64,000 bases of DNA, taken from the NCBI RefSeq assembly GCF_009372255.1, contig NZ_LXGN01000023.1, positions 38,683 to 102,682 on the forward strand, in the 5' to 3' direction. The notes below the pieces were generated by a model, which was given only the letters and a program-made list of their open reading frames with translations, was not told the origin of the DNA and ran no database searches. The DNA is from Acinetobacter guerrae. GTDB lineage: Bacteria; Pseudomonadota; Gammaproteobacteria; Pseudomonadales; Moraxellaceae. Shown here piece after piece: positions 29,859 through 38,797 of this stretch. Both the position numbers and the translations under genes were made by a program. The stretch's first letter is position 1. Each line of letters opens with the position of its first letter.

Positions 29859-31307
29859 ATGAAATATACGATTAATTCCTCATTGCCACAAAATGCATCA
29901 TCTGATTTTTTGGCGATTTTGGTCGATAACACCGACATTAAAAGCGTTGAAAAAACCTATCAAACCAATGAATTAAAAAAAATATTTGAACAGGCACATT
30001 ATAAGGCAAGCTTTAATGAAAGCTTGCCTCTTATCGGAAATTTAGCGACAAATCCAAATGTCACTTTACTCGGTTTAGGCGATGCGGCTGAACTCAAAAC
30101 AGCAAAAATAGCCAAACTGGCGCACAGCATCATTAAAGCCACACAAACCAAATTTAAACAAATTCATATCGATATTTCAGCACTTCCCGCAAAGTTCCAC
30201 TATATTTTTGCACTCAGCCTGTCACAAGCTGCGTATGGTTTCGATGAATTTAAATCGAAAAAGAATGAGTTTGTTCTTGAAACAGTCAATCTGGTCAGCA
30301 CAAATAGTAATTTAAATACGGAACAGCTACAACTAATTGAAGCTTTACAATCTGGTCAGGCATTGGCTCGAGATCTAGGAAACAGACCGGGTAATATTTG
30401 TTTTCCAGAATACCTAGCCGATCAAGCAAAAGCACTTGCAAATGAGTTTCCAGATCTACTCAAAGTCACGGTATTAGATGAACAGCAAATGGCCGATTTA
30501 GGCATGAATGCTTTTCTTGCTGTAAGCAAAGGTTCTGCACGTCCCGGACGTGTGATTACATTGGAATACAATGCCAAACTAGATCAAGCACCAGTGGTAT
30601 TAGTGGGCAAAGGTGTAACATTTGATACTGGCGGGATTTCGATCAAACCTGCACAAACCATGGATGAAATGAAATTTGACATGTGTGGTGCTGCTTCTGT
30701 TTTGGGCACCATTCGTACCTTGTGTGAAGCACGTTTACCGATTCATGTGGTCGGTGCAATTGCTGCGGCAGAAAATATGCCATCTGCACAAGCAACTCGT
30801 CCAGGTGATATCGTCACCACCATGAGCGGACAAACTGTAGAAATCTTAAATACCGATGCCGAAGGTCGTTTGGTATTGTGTGATACTTTGACCTATATTC
30901 AGCGTTTTAATCCTGCACTGGTAATTGATATAGCAACTTTAACAGGCGCTTGTGTGGTCGCTTTAGGTAAAGTGTTAAGTGGTTTATTCTCACCTGATGA
31001 TGAATTGGCGAATGAATTATTACAGGCAGGTGAACAGTCCTTTGACCGCGTTTGGCGTATGCCTGTGAGTGATGACTATCAGGAATTACTCGATTCACCA
31101 TTTGCTGATATCGCCAATATTGGCGGCCCTTATGGTGGTGCAATTACCGCAGCCTGCTTCCTACAACGTTTTACCCGTGACTATCGTTGGGCACATCTAG
31201 ATGTCGCTGGAACTGCTTGGCTATCTGGTCCAAACAAAGGCGCAACTGGTCGCCCTGTACCACTTTTAGTACAGTTTTTAGCAAATCGCGTTAAAGCGCA
31301 TGGCTAA
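29859..31307 (+). CDS. pepA: Leucyl aminopeptidase PepA
   Basis: Hexameric M17 metallo-aminopeptidase for peptide turnover; in E. coli also a DNA-binding accessory factor in Xer recombination at plasmid sites. 482 aa. The C-terminal catalytic domain holds [19 protein letters not shown] (metal and Lys), [10 protein letters not shown] and the M17 signature [14 protein letters not shown]. holC overlaps its 3' end by 8 bp, the standard pepA-holC pair. Confidence 0.96.
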   Translation: MKYTINSSLPQNASSDFLAILVDNTDIKSVEKTYQTNELKKIFEQAHYKASFNESLPLIGNLATNPNVTLLGLGDAAELKTAKIAKLAHSIIKATQTKFKQIHIDISALPAKFHYIFALSLSQAAYGFDEFKSKKNEFVLETVNLVSTNSNLNTEQLQLIEALQSGQALARDLGNRPGNICFPEYLADQAKALANEFPDLLKVTVLDEQQMADLGMNAFLAVSKGSARPGRVITLEYNAKLDQAPVVLVGKGVTFDTGGISIKPAQTMDEMKFDMCGAASVLGTIRTLCEARLPIHVVGAIAAAENMPSAQATRPGDIVTTMSGQTVEILNTDAEGRLVLCDTLTYIQRFNPALVIDIATLTGACVVALGKVLSGLFSPDDELANELLQAGEQSFDRVWRMPVSDDYQELLDSPFADIANIGGPYGGAITAACFLQRFTRDYRWAHLDVAGTAWLSGPNKGATGRPVPLLVQFLANRVKAHG

Positions 31308-31707
31308 TATCAGCTTTTATTTATTTGAAACCAGTCAGGAACGGCAAGTCGATAGTGCTTGCCGTTTATCTCGTAAATTGTTGAGAAAGCAAAGTAAAAT
31401 TTGGTGGTATTGTCAAGATCAACAATTACAGCGCGAGCTTGATGATGCTTTGTGGTCATTTGACCCACAAAGTTTTATTGCACATGGTATAGATCAAGTC
31501 CATGCTTCTGTGTGTATCTCCGCTCAATTACCAGATCAATCTGACTGGTTTGTGTTTAATTTTAACAATCAGGCACTTGAACAAATTGAGCAGTTTAGTC
31601 ACATTATTGAGATTATTGAAAATAATGAAGCTGCAAAACAACTTGGACGAGAAAAATTTAAATTTTATCGTCGCTTAGGGATCGAACCCCGCACCTTTAA
31701 ACTGTAA
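31300..31707 (+). CDS. holC: DNA polymerase III chi subunit HolC
   Basis: Clamp-loader accessory protein that links the polymerase holoenzyme to SSB. 135 aa, slightly short for the family. Typical features are the [36 protein letters not shown]-terminal half and the [24 protein letters not shown] C-terminus. Overlaps pepA by 8 bp. valS, the common next gene, is replaced here by an unknown coiled-coil gene. Confidence 0.9.
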   Translation: MANISFYLFETSQERQVDSACRLSRKLLRKQSKIWWYCQDQQLQRELDDALWSFDPQSFIAHGIDQVHASVCISAQLPDQSDWFVFNFNNQALEQIEQFSHIIEIIENNEAAKQLGREKFKFYRRLGIEPRTFKL

Positions 31708-31736
31708 AAGTCCATTAAAATGTAAGGAGATGGCGA

Positions 31737-32348
31737 GTGGCACTCAATGTCGGTCAGGATTTTAAAAAACGTTGGTTAAACGCGCCAGAAACGGTTCGTC
31801 AAACTTATCAGGATGATCTTGCCCGAATTTGTGATTTATTACTGCCACAAACGGTCATTGAAACATGGACAATACAAGACCAAAAATCACAACAGAGCTC
31901 TTTGGATAAAATTGATCAAGCTTATGCTGATTTAAAAGCAGAATTGATTGAACAAGCGCGTATTCGTAAACAGCAAGCACTTGAACAATCGCTTGCAGAA
32001 AAACGCGAACAACAAGCTCAATATGCAGCGTCACTACAAGCGGATGAAGCTCATAAGTTTCAACAACAAACTCATGAGTTAATGGCTTTACGCAGTCATA
32101 TCCAACAAGAGATTGAAAGTCAGACTGCTCGTTATCATCAAAACCCAGAGCAGGTAGCAATAGATTATTCACATGCCCGCCACCAAATATCAGATGATCA
32201 AATTCAGTCTGAACTGGAAAGCTTACGTTTACGTCTGGAACTTGAGGCAGATAGTCTCATTGAACAGGCCGTAACGGTATTTAGAGCCAAACTGCATACA
32301 GCAGCACAAGAAGAAATCGAATACATTCTAAAAAACTCAAATTTTTAG
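31737..32348 (+). CDS. Uncharacterised coiled-coil protein downstream of holC
   Basis: Not recognised. A 203-aa soluble protein with no signal peptide or membrane segment. After a short N-terminal region (residues 1-50, WLNAPETVRQTYQDDLARICDLLLP), residues about 55-130 and 150-200 are predicted long amphipathic helices rich in Gln, Glu and Lys (KREQQAQYAASLQADEAH), i.e. a coiled coil. The GTG start has AAGGAG 8 bp upstream, a strong site. It lies 29 bp behind holC, so it is probably in the pepA-holC operon and perhaps tied to replication or peptidase function by position only. Confidence 0.8.
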   Translation: MALNVGQDFKKRWLNAPETVRQTYQDDLARICDLLLPQTVIETWTIQDQKSQQSSLDKIDQAYADLKAELIEQARIRKQQALEQSLAEKREQQAQYAASLQADEAHKFQQQTHELMALRSHIQQEIESQTARYHQNPEQVAIDYSHARHQISDDQIQSELESLRLRLELEADSLIEQAVTVFRAKLHTAAQEEIEYILKNSNF

Positions 32349-32384
32349 AATGTATATTTTATTCAATTAGTTATTTTTTCCAGA

Positions 32385-32424
32385 TTGTCATAAAACTGAC
32401 ATATCCTTGTCACATGATAGTCAT
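32385..32424 (+). promoter_or_regulatory. Tandem Pho box upstream of the 72-aa gene
   Basis: Four 7-mers at exact 11-bp spacing: TTGTCAT (32385), CTGACAT (32396), TTGTCAC (32407) and TAGTCAT (32418), against the PhoB half-site CTGTCAT. That equals two adjacent Pho boxes, about 60 bp before the start codon. Just downstream is a 7-bp inverted repeat TTTAACA-TGC-TGTTAAA (32443-32459), possibly a second operator near the -10. Confidence 0.7.
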
Positions 32425-32485
32425 ATCGCGCTTGCGATGAACTTTAACATGCTGTTAAACATTTGACTCATCTCTGGAAACATTC

Positions 32486-32704
32486 ATGAATATACTTAGC
32501 AATATCTCCGCACAGATTGCCCAGTTAACGACAGGCGAGACTTGGACTTTATCTGCTCAGGACTTATACATGAGTCGTGATGACTTCAGCTCTCTTTCGA
32601 TTTTCCTGAAACAGGAATCGCAAAATGGTACTTTTTCCGTAGCGATACCAGAAACCCTTAAATCGTGGTTGGGTTCAACGTCATTGACCGTGACCAAACA
32701 CTAA
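32486..32704 (+). CDS. Small protein of unknown function, putative Pho regulon member
   Basis: Not recognised. 72 aa, no signal peptide, no membrane segment and no cysteine. Reads as a compact soluble domain: an N-terminal helix (NILSNISAQIAQLTTGE), DLYMSRDDFSSLSIFLKQES in the middle, and a C-terminal IPETLKSWLGSTSLTVTK. Support for being real: its own upstream tandem Pho box, a terminator 2 bp after the stop, an in-frame length fitting the space, and ordinary codon use. A role in phosphate starvation is inferred only from the Pho box. Confidence 0.75.
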   Translation: MNILSNISAQIAQLTTGETWTLSAQDLYMSRDDFSSLSIFLKQESQNGTFSVAIPETLKSWLGSTSLTVTKH

Positions 32705-32705
32705 T

Positions 32706-32738
32706 AAAAATGCCCAGTTTAAAGGCTGGGCATTTTTT
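32706..32738. terminator. Bidirectional terminator between the 72-aa gene and ribE
   Basis: A 12-bp stem, AAAAATGCCCAG (32706-32717) with CTGGGCATTTTT (32726-32737), with an 8-nt loop and A/T runs on both sides, between converging genes. Confidence 0.9.
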
Positions 32739-32755
32739 AATATTTCAACAACGTT

Positions 32756-33415
32756 TTATTTTAAGAAACCATTTTCAGCTAAAAAAGACATACTAATATC
32801 AGAAGATTGCCCCTGCTCTGCCGCTTTATCTCCCAATAATAAACGTTCGATATAGCGAGCTAATACGTCAACTTCCAGATTCACTTTTGCTCCAGTTTTC
32901 CATGTTGAAATATTAGTGCGTTCAGCAGTATGGGGAATTAAATTCAGGCTTAAAATATTGCCCCGCAAATGGTTAATCGTCAGACTAATACCATCCACAG
33001 TGATTGAACCTTTTTCTGCCAGATATTTGGCAATTTCCGCAGGCGCAGTCACTTCATAATAAATCGAACGAGCATCTTCACGGACGACTGTAATCTCTCC
33101 AATTGCATCAACGTGACCACTGACAATATGTCCACCAAAACGTGTGGTTGGCAACATGGCTTTCTCAACATTGACAGGCTGACCGACTCGCCATTGTCCA
33201 AGTGTCGTCCGATTAAGGCTTTCACGTGATACATCTGCGGCATACCAATTGCTTCCCCATTCAATCACAGTCAGACAAATACCATTGGTCGCAATCGAAT
33301 CTCCCAAATGTACATCGGACATATCCAGATCAGTTTGAATGCGTAAGCGTACATCACCACCTACATTTTGCAGGCTTTCAACTTTGCCTAAACTTTCAAT
33401 AATGCCTGTAAACAT
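32756..33415 (-). CDS. ribE: Riboflavin synthase alpha subunit
   Basis: Dismutates two molecules of 6,7-dimethyl-8-ribityllumazine to riboflavin. 219 aa with two similar lumazine-binding barrels; the first opens with the family hallmark MFTGIIESLGKV and has SIATNGICLTV, the second has GSITVDGISLTI. Last gene of the minus-strand group nrdR-ribD-methylase-ribE. No FMN riboswitch is seen in front of it. Confidence 0.95.
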   Translation of the reverse strand: MFTGIIESLGKVESLQNVGGDVRLRIQTDLDMSDVHLGDSIATNGICLTVIEWGSNWYAADVSRESLNRTTLGQWRVGQPVNVEKAMLPTTRFGGHIVSGHVDAIGEITVVREDARSIYYEVTAPAEIAKYLAEKGSITVDGISLTINHLRGNILSLNLIPHTAERTNISTWKTGAKVNLEVDVLARYIERLLLGDKAAEQGQSSDISMSFLAENGFLK

Positions 33416-33454
33416 GATGGTGCTCCCAATATTGATTTTGCATAAATGTATTGC

Positions 33455-34747
33455 TTACCAAAGTGCAAGCTGAGTACTTGGCCCAGACGTATCGACACCA
33501 CCTAATTCTGCAAAGTGATACAGTTGTCCTAAAAGCTGACGCAGTGGCGGCCCTGATTTGGCATGCGTATCGGTAATCACGATAAACTCAAGTACCCGAG
33601 CACGTTCAGACTGACGTTGTTTACTGACTCGATAACGTGGCACATCTTGTGTTAATAAGGTCACTTTGCCGCGTTTCAAATTGGCAGTAAGTAAATCTTT
33701 AGGATCGATATTCCCATCAGTCGAATAGCTGGTCAAAATATAACGTGCGTTAATCGTCGCCAGTAATTTTTCATAAGCATCTTTGGCATGTCTGGATGAG
33801 TTATACGGACTCGGTCTTTCCTTACGCCACGCCCGATCAATTCCGCTCTTGTAGCCTTTAGTATCTGGCGATGGTAAATCGACCTGATCCCAAAGGGTCA
33901 AAGCATTCAAAACATGATAATTACTGCTATAAGCATGCTGATTATACGGCGGGTCCAGATAGGCAATATCAACCTCAAAGCCACTCATTTGATTGGCTAA
34001 ATGTTGTGCATCGACACACCACATTTCCGCAGCAGGACGTTTAGCATCGCCAATCTCACAAAAACGACTTGGAGTCAGCCAAAGTAAAGATTCAATACGC
34101 TCCAAAGCCGTCTGGGTTTTACCGCCCCAGCCCTGATGAAAACTTTTGAAGACCCCACTGGTATTACTAACAAAACTGGCGGAATACAGCAACGGAGCTA
34201 ACAATGCACTCATTTCCACATCGTTAATTGCGCCTTGCGCCTGCCATGTCGCAATTTGCTGACGAATCGCATCAATGCGCATGCCATTACGACGTTTAAA
34301 AAACAGCCTGTCACGTGTTGGATCATAAATATCATCATTACGTGGACACAGATTATGCGTCACCCAGCCTTTTACTTCAGGCAAGCGATTTAAGTAATCA
34401 ATGGCTTTTTGATATCCCCCCAACTCTTTAAATGCAGGGGCATCGACACAAGCTAATATCGCATGGTTTAACGCATGGCTATAAGGCTCCCAATCATTTG
34501 CAATGACGCGATACCCATTTTGTCGTGCCAGACGAGAAACGACACCACTGCCTGCAAAAAAATCAGCAAAAATTGGTGGATTCTTCTTTTTACTGTTAAG
34601 CGTTCCCGTAATTTCCAGTGCTTCTAAAATCAGATGCAATAATCTGCGTTTGTTGCCCAGATAGGGTACCAACTGGTGAAATAGATATTCATCTGTGGTT
34701 CGTGCCGCATGACGGCGTTTGTGGTAAACCGAAGCCTCTGAATTCAT
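33455..34747 (-). CDS. DPPY-type DNA adenine methylase (D12 class), solitary
   Basis: A 430-aa protein with the motif order of D12-class (alpha) N6-adenine methyltransferases: motif X-like PYLGNKRRLLHLI (about residues 28-40), the SAM-binding motif I FADFFAGSGVVSRLA (about 60-74), and catalytic DPPY in IAYLDPPYNQHAYSSNY (about 263-280). The region between motifs I and IV presumably recognises DNA. It is longer than Dam (about 280). No restriction enzyme or specificity subunit is adjacent, so it looks like an orphan methylase. Its ATG overlaps the ribD stop (ATGA), so it is translationally coupled inside the riboflavin operon. Target sequence unknown. Confidence 0.85.
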   Translation of the reverse strand: MNSEASVYHKRRHAARTTDEYLFHQLVPYLGNKRRLLHLILEALEITGTLNSKKKNPPIFADFFAGSGVVSRLARQNGYRVIANDWEPYSHALNHAILACVDAPAFKELGGYQKAIDYLNRLPEVKGWVTHNLCPRNDDIYDPTRDRLFFKRRNGMRIDAIRQQIATWQAQGAINDVEMSALLAPLLYSASFVSNTSGVFKSFHQGWGGKTQTALERIESLLWLTPSRFCEIGDAKRPAAEMWCVDAQHLANQMSGFEVDIAYLDPPYNQHAYSSNYHVLNALTLWDQVDLPSPDTKGYKSGIDRAWRKERPSPYNSSRHAKDAYEKLLATINARYILTSYSTDGNIDPKDLLTANLKRGKVTLLTQDVPRYRVSKQRQSERARVLEFIVITDTHAKSGPPLRQLLGQLYHFAELGGVDTSGPSTQLALW

Positions 34748-35844
34748 AATGTCTCTTGAATCGGGATAAGTCTTAAGCGGATGTCCTGACCAATTTGAGT
34801 CACATCAAACAGCTTAAATCGAAGTTGCTCTGACATTTTGTGCAAATCAGCGCTAAACATGGCACGTGCCGATTGCCCCAGTAATGTGGGAGCAACATAG
34901 CTGATCATTTCATCGACCAGTTTTTCCTGTAAAAATGCAGTCGCTAGAGTCGTTCCTGCTTCGACCATCACATCATATAAATGATATTCCTTAGCCAAGG
35001 TAGCAAGAAGTTCGCGTAAGGATTGAACAGGCAATTGTATCACACCTAAGTCTGCAAGTTCCTGACGAAATGGCCCCATCACCATCAAGCTCTCAGGCGC
35101 ATGTAGAATATGGGCAGTCAGTGGTAAGCGCCCCTGACGATCTAGCACCAAACGCTTAGGCTGAACAATTTCAGAAATGTCATCGACTGTGGCAAGTGCG
35201 CGTACATTGAGCTGGCAATCATCTGCAAGTACAGTTTGTATGCCTGTAATCACCACGGCTGAACGTGCCCGCCAATATTGTACATCCAGACGTGCATCAA
35301 CGCCTGTAATCCATTTCGATTCGCCTGATGCCATTGCGGTTCGCCCATCTAAACTCGAAGCGACCTTAAGACGGACATAGGGCAAGCCACCTGCCATGAC
35401 TTTTAAAAAACCACGATTTAGCTCTATAGCTTCCTGCTCAAGTACACCAACCTGTGTGGTAATCCCTGCATTGTTTAATATTTTTTGTCCCTTACCTGCA
35501 ACCAATGGATTTGGGTCGAGTGTTGCAATTACCACACGGCTAACTTTCGCACGTACCAATGCTTCCGCACACGGTGGCGTTCGACCAAAATGTGCACAAG
35601 GCTCTAATGTCACATAAGCGGTTGCACCTTCTGCCTGATCGCCTGCTTCACGCAATGCAAATACTTCAGCATGTGAACCACCAACTGGTGCCGTTGAGCC
35701 GCGACCAATCATCTGATCATTTTTTACAATGACACAACCTACAGCAGGATTGGGACGTGTACGATAAACTGCCGTTTTCGCCTCGGCCAAAGCCTGCGTC
35801 ATCCAATAATGATCTTGTTGATCTAAGTGACTTATTTTAGTCAT
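34744..35844 (-). CDS. ribD: Bifunctional riboflavin deaminase/reductase RibD
   Basis: Carries out the deamination and side-chain reduction steps of riboflavin synthesis. 366 aa from ATG 35844; a longer frame from 35955 runs back through nrdR and is rejected. The N-terminal deaminase has zinc ligands HAEVFAL and [16 protein letters not shown]; the C-terminal reductase has [25 protein letters not shown] and [14 protein letters not shown]. Its start overlaps the nrdR stop by 8 bp (ATGACTAA), and its stop overlaps the methylase start. Confidence 0.95.
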   Translation of the reverse strand: MTKISHLDQQDHYWMTQALAEAKTAVYRTRPNPAVGCVIVKNDQMIGRGSTAPVGGSHAEVFALREAGDQAEGATAYVTLEPCAHFGRTPPCAEALVRAKVSRVVIATLDPNPLVAGKGQKILNNAGITTQVGVLEQEAIELNRGFLKVMAGGLPYVRLKVASSLDGRTAMASGESKWITGVDARLDVQYWRARSAVVITGIQTVLADDCQLNVRALATVDDISEIVQPKRLVLDRQGRLPLTAHILHAPESLMVMGPFRQELADLGVIQLPVQSLRELLATLAKEYHLYDVMVEAGTTLATAFLQEKLVDEMISYVAPTLLGQSARAMFSADLHKMSEQLRFKLFDVTQIGQDIRLRLIPIQETL

Positions 35845-36304
35845 GTTCGTGTTCACGCTGCTGCATTTGTTCAATTTGACGACGAAACGCTTCGACATCC
35901 TGAAAGTCCTGATAGACCGAAGCGAAACGAACATAAGCGACATGATCCAGTGCAAATAATGCCTGCATCACAACCTCACCAATCTTACGAGACTTAACGT
36001 CACGCTCACCCAAGCGTCTGATTTGTAATTGAATGTCACTCAAAACCGTTTCAATTTGCTCTTGAGTAACAGGGCGTTTTTGTAAGGCATGCATGAGTGA
36101 ACGGCGTAATTTAGCCTCATCAAAAGGCTCATTTTTACCGTTTGATTTAATCACACGCGGCATCACCACTTCATAACTTTCAAAAGTCGTAAAGCGTTCA
36201 CCACAATGGAGACATTCACGTCTGCGACGAATTTGACAGCCTTCAGCAGCAAGACGAGAATCGATGACTTTACTGTCTGCGGCGTTGCAGAAAGGACAAT
36301 GCAT
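35837..36304 (-). CDS. nrdR: Transcriptional repressor NrdR
   Basis: Zn-ribbon/ATP-cone repressor of ribonucleotide reductase genes. 155 aa: zinc ribbon with Cys3, Cys6, Cys31 and Cys34 ([15 protein letters not shown]), then an ATP-cone ([20 protein letters not shown] to [15 protein letters not shown]). First gene of nrdR-ribD, an association found widely in proteobacteria. Overlaps ribD by 8 bp. Confidence 0.97.
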   Translation of the reverse strand: MHCPFCNAADSKVIDSRLAAEGCQIRRRRECLHCGERFTTFESYEVVMPRVIKSNGKNEPFDEAKLRRSLMHALQKRPVTQEQIETVLSDIQLQIRRLGERDVKSRKIGEVVMQALFALDHVAYVRFASVYQDFQDVEAFRRQIEQMQQREHEHD

Positions 36305-36382
36305 AGCAGCTCAAAATGAATTCATTCTTAGGGCTAGTGTAGCAAAGATTGGACAAAGACTAAATCATCTCTCCATAAACAA

Positions 36383-36408
36383 AAAAACAGCCACTTTGGG
36401 CTGTTTTT
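36383..36408 (-). terminator. amtB terminator upstream of nrdR
   Basis: AAAAACAGCC (36383-36392) with GGCTGTTTTT (36399-36408), a 10-bp stem with a 6-nt loop, A/T runs both sides. Despite its place before nrdR, both neighbours are on the minus strand and amtB starts transcription from the far side; the hairpin therefore lies 14 bp past the amtB stop and 79 bp before nrdR. Confidence 0.8.
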
Positions 36409-36421
36409 AATTCAAATTCAC

Positions 36422-37825
36422 TTATTCAATACGTTCGCCATGCTGACTCAAATCTAGTCCCATGCGTTCATCATCTTGCGATACACGGATACCTATAATC
36501 AAATCGATGACTTTAAGGATAATAAATGTCATCACACCACTATAAATGATTGTTGCAAGGACACCTTCAAGTTGTACCCATAATTGACCCGCAAAGGTAG
36601 GTGCAAGTGCAACATTAGCAGCTTTAATAATTTCATCGCTGTAGAATACGCCTGTTAAAATTGCACCGACGATACCACCTACAGCATGTAGACCAAATGC
36701 ATCCAGTGCGTCATCTGCTTTCAACATACGTTTCAAGGCAGTAATTCCCCAGAAGCAAACCACACCGCCGATCAGCCCCATAATCAGAGCGCCACCAACA
36801 CCGACAAAACCTGCCGCAGGTGTAATCACAACAAGACCTGCAACCGCACCAGAAGCACCGCCAAGTACAGAAGCTTTGCCACGAACCACACGTTCAACAA
36901 TCAACCAAGAGAAAGCAGCAGCAGCAGCGGCAACCTGAGTCACTAAAATTGCCATACTTGCACGTGCGCCTGCACCTAATGCACTACCACCGTTAAAGCC
37001 AAACCAACCCACCCAGATCAAACTTGCGCCAATAACTGTAAGTGTCAAATTGTGCGGAGCCATTGACTCTTTGCCTAAGCCAATCCGTTTACCTAACATA
37101 TAAGCGGTAACAAGACCTGCAACACCCGAGTTAATGTGAACAACTGTACCACCCGCGAAATCGAGTGCACCTGCTTTAAATAACCAACCATCGGTTGCCC
37201 ATACCCAGTGAGTAATTGGGGTATATACCACCAAAACCCAAACTGCAATGAACAACATGAATGCTGAATATTTCATACGATCTGCGATTGAACCACTAAT
37301 GATGGCAACTGTAATAATCGCAAAAGTCATCTGAAAAATAACGAACAATGTTTCTGGAATTGTTCCACTTAAGGCATCAAAAGCTACACCATTTAACATG
37401 GCTTTTGACAAGTCACCAAAATAGGCCCCTGTTCCAGAGAAAGCCAGTGAATAACCTGCAATCACCCAGATCAAGCTAACAAGAATGGCAGCTGAAAGAC
37501 TAAACATCATGGTGCTTAACACGTTTTTCTTACGAACCATACCACCGTAAAACAATGCCAAGCCTGGAATAGTCATTAATAAGACCAATGCAGTCGACAC
37601 CAGAATCCATGCTGTATCACCAGTATCAAGCTTTGGTGCTGGAGCTGCTTCAGCAGGAGCTGCTGGTTCAGTGGTCGCAACAGCCGCAGATGCAACAGGA
37701 GCTTCTGTCGTGGTCACAACAGTCATTGTTTCGGCTGCTGGTGTAGATGCGGCTTCTTCAGCCCACGCGGCCGTTCCGCCTAAAAGCGCACTGGATAAAC
37801 CTAGTGCTAAAAGCATTTTTTTCAT
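36422..37825 (-). CDS. amtB: Ammonium transporter AmtB
   Basis: Trimeric inner-membrane ammonium channel gated by GlnK. 467 aa: signal peptide (residues 1-22), an Ala/Pro/Thr-rich periplasmic stretch (about 23-68), then eleven membrane helices. Family landmarks: PGLALFYGGMVRKKNVLSTMM, WVWATDGWLFKAGALDFAGGTVVHINSGVAGL and DALDAFGLHAVGGIVGAILTG with the pore histidines. Acidic C-terminal tail ends DLSQHGERIE. 61 bp after glnK, the classical glnK-amtB operon. Confidence 0.96.
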   Translation of the reverse strand: MKKMLLALGLSSALLGGTAAWAEEAASTPAAETMTVVTTTEAPVASAAVATTEPAAPAEAAPAPKLDTGDTAWILVSTALVLLMTIPGLALFYGGMVRKKNVLSTMMFSLSAAILVSLIWVIAGYSLAFSGTGAYFGDLSKAMLNGVAFDALSGTIPETLFVIFQMTFAIITVAIISGSIADRMKYSAFMLFIAVWVLVVYTPITHWVWATDGWLFKAGALDFAGGTVVHINSGVAGLVTAYMLGKRIGLGKESMAPHNLTLTVIGASLIWVGWFGFNGGSALGAGARASMAILVTQVAAAAAAFSWLIVERVVRGKASVLGGASGAVAGLVVITPAAGFVGVGGALIMGLIGGVVCFWGITALKRMLKADDALDAFGLHAVGGIVGAILTGVFYSDEIIKAANVALAPTFAGQLWVQLEGVLATIIYSGVMTFIILKVIDLIIGIRVSQDDERMGLDLSQHGERIE

Positions 37826-37886
37826 TTGTATCCCCCAACCTAAATTTTGTGAGTTATTCCATACTCAGCAAACTTTGTGCCAACAC

Positions 37887-38261
<375 letters not shown>

Positions 38262-38266
38262 TTATG

Positions 38267-38283
38267 TTCAATTTTCATGCCAA
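38267..38283 (-). promoter_or_regulatory. Candidate sigma-54 promoter of glnK-amtB
   Basis: On the minus strand TTGGCATG-AAAA-TTGAA matches the -24/-12 pattern TGGCACG-N4-TTGCW with correct spacing; deviations are C to T in the -24 box and C to A at -12. Transcription would start about 33 bp before glnK, fitting NtrC-dependent control under nitrogen limitation. No NtrC site was recognised. Confidence 0.5.
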
Positions 38284-38501
38284 TATTTCTTAGGTTGGGG
38301 AAAAAGAAATCGTCGGCTTGATAGTTGTCTTTATAACCTATTTGTGGCGCAAGATGTAGTATCCTCCTTTAATTTAAACATTTTTATGCCTTGTTTTCGC
38401 AATTTCACTATAAAAATCTATTGATTAATCGGAGAGCACTAGGGTCAATACAAAAGCAGTGGTAAACTGCATATGGATCATATTATTTACACGGATATCA
38501 C

Positions 38502-38729
38502 ATGATTGAAACATTATTACAGGCGATCCTAGAACAAGTCGACCAACCTAAAAAAGACCTTGAAAATAATTTAAGAGCTTTGCTCAATGAAGCTGTGGAA
38601 AAACTGGATTTAGTTTCCAAACAGGAAATTGATCGTCAGCGGATAGCGCTTCAAAATGCCAATCAACGTCTAAGTCAATTGCAGGAGCAAATGAATATTC
38701 TAGAAAGCATGATTCAGAACAAAAAATAA
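38502..38729 (+). CDS. ubiK: Ubiquinone biosynthesis accessory factor UbiK (YqiC/BMFP)
   Basis: A 75-aa coiled-coil protein of the BMFP family, which with UbiJ helps the soluble ubiquinone-synthesis complex. Pattern: MIETLLQAILEQV, NLRALLNEAVEKLDLVSKQEIDRQRIAL, and a Leu/Gln heptad C-terminus (LSQLQEQMNILESMI). Length and heptads fit. Lies between divergent glnK and comM, a setting also seen in Pseudomonas. Confidence 0.88.
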   Translation: MIETLLQAILEQVDQPKKDLENNLRALLNEAVEKLDLVSKQEIDRQRIALQNANQRLSQLQEQMNILESMIQNKK

Positions 38730-38797
38730 GCACCAATTTAGCGCATAAACAATTTAAAACGATTAAAAATAAAGCACCATAATGGAACATCATAAAA

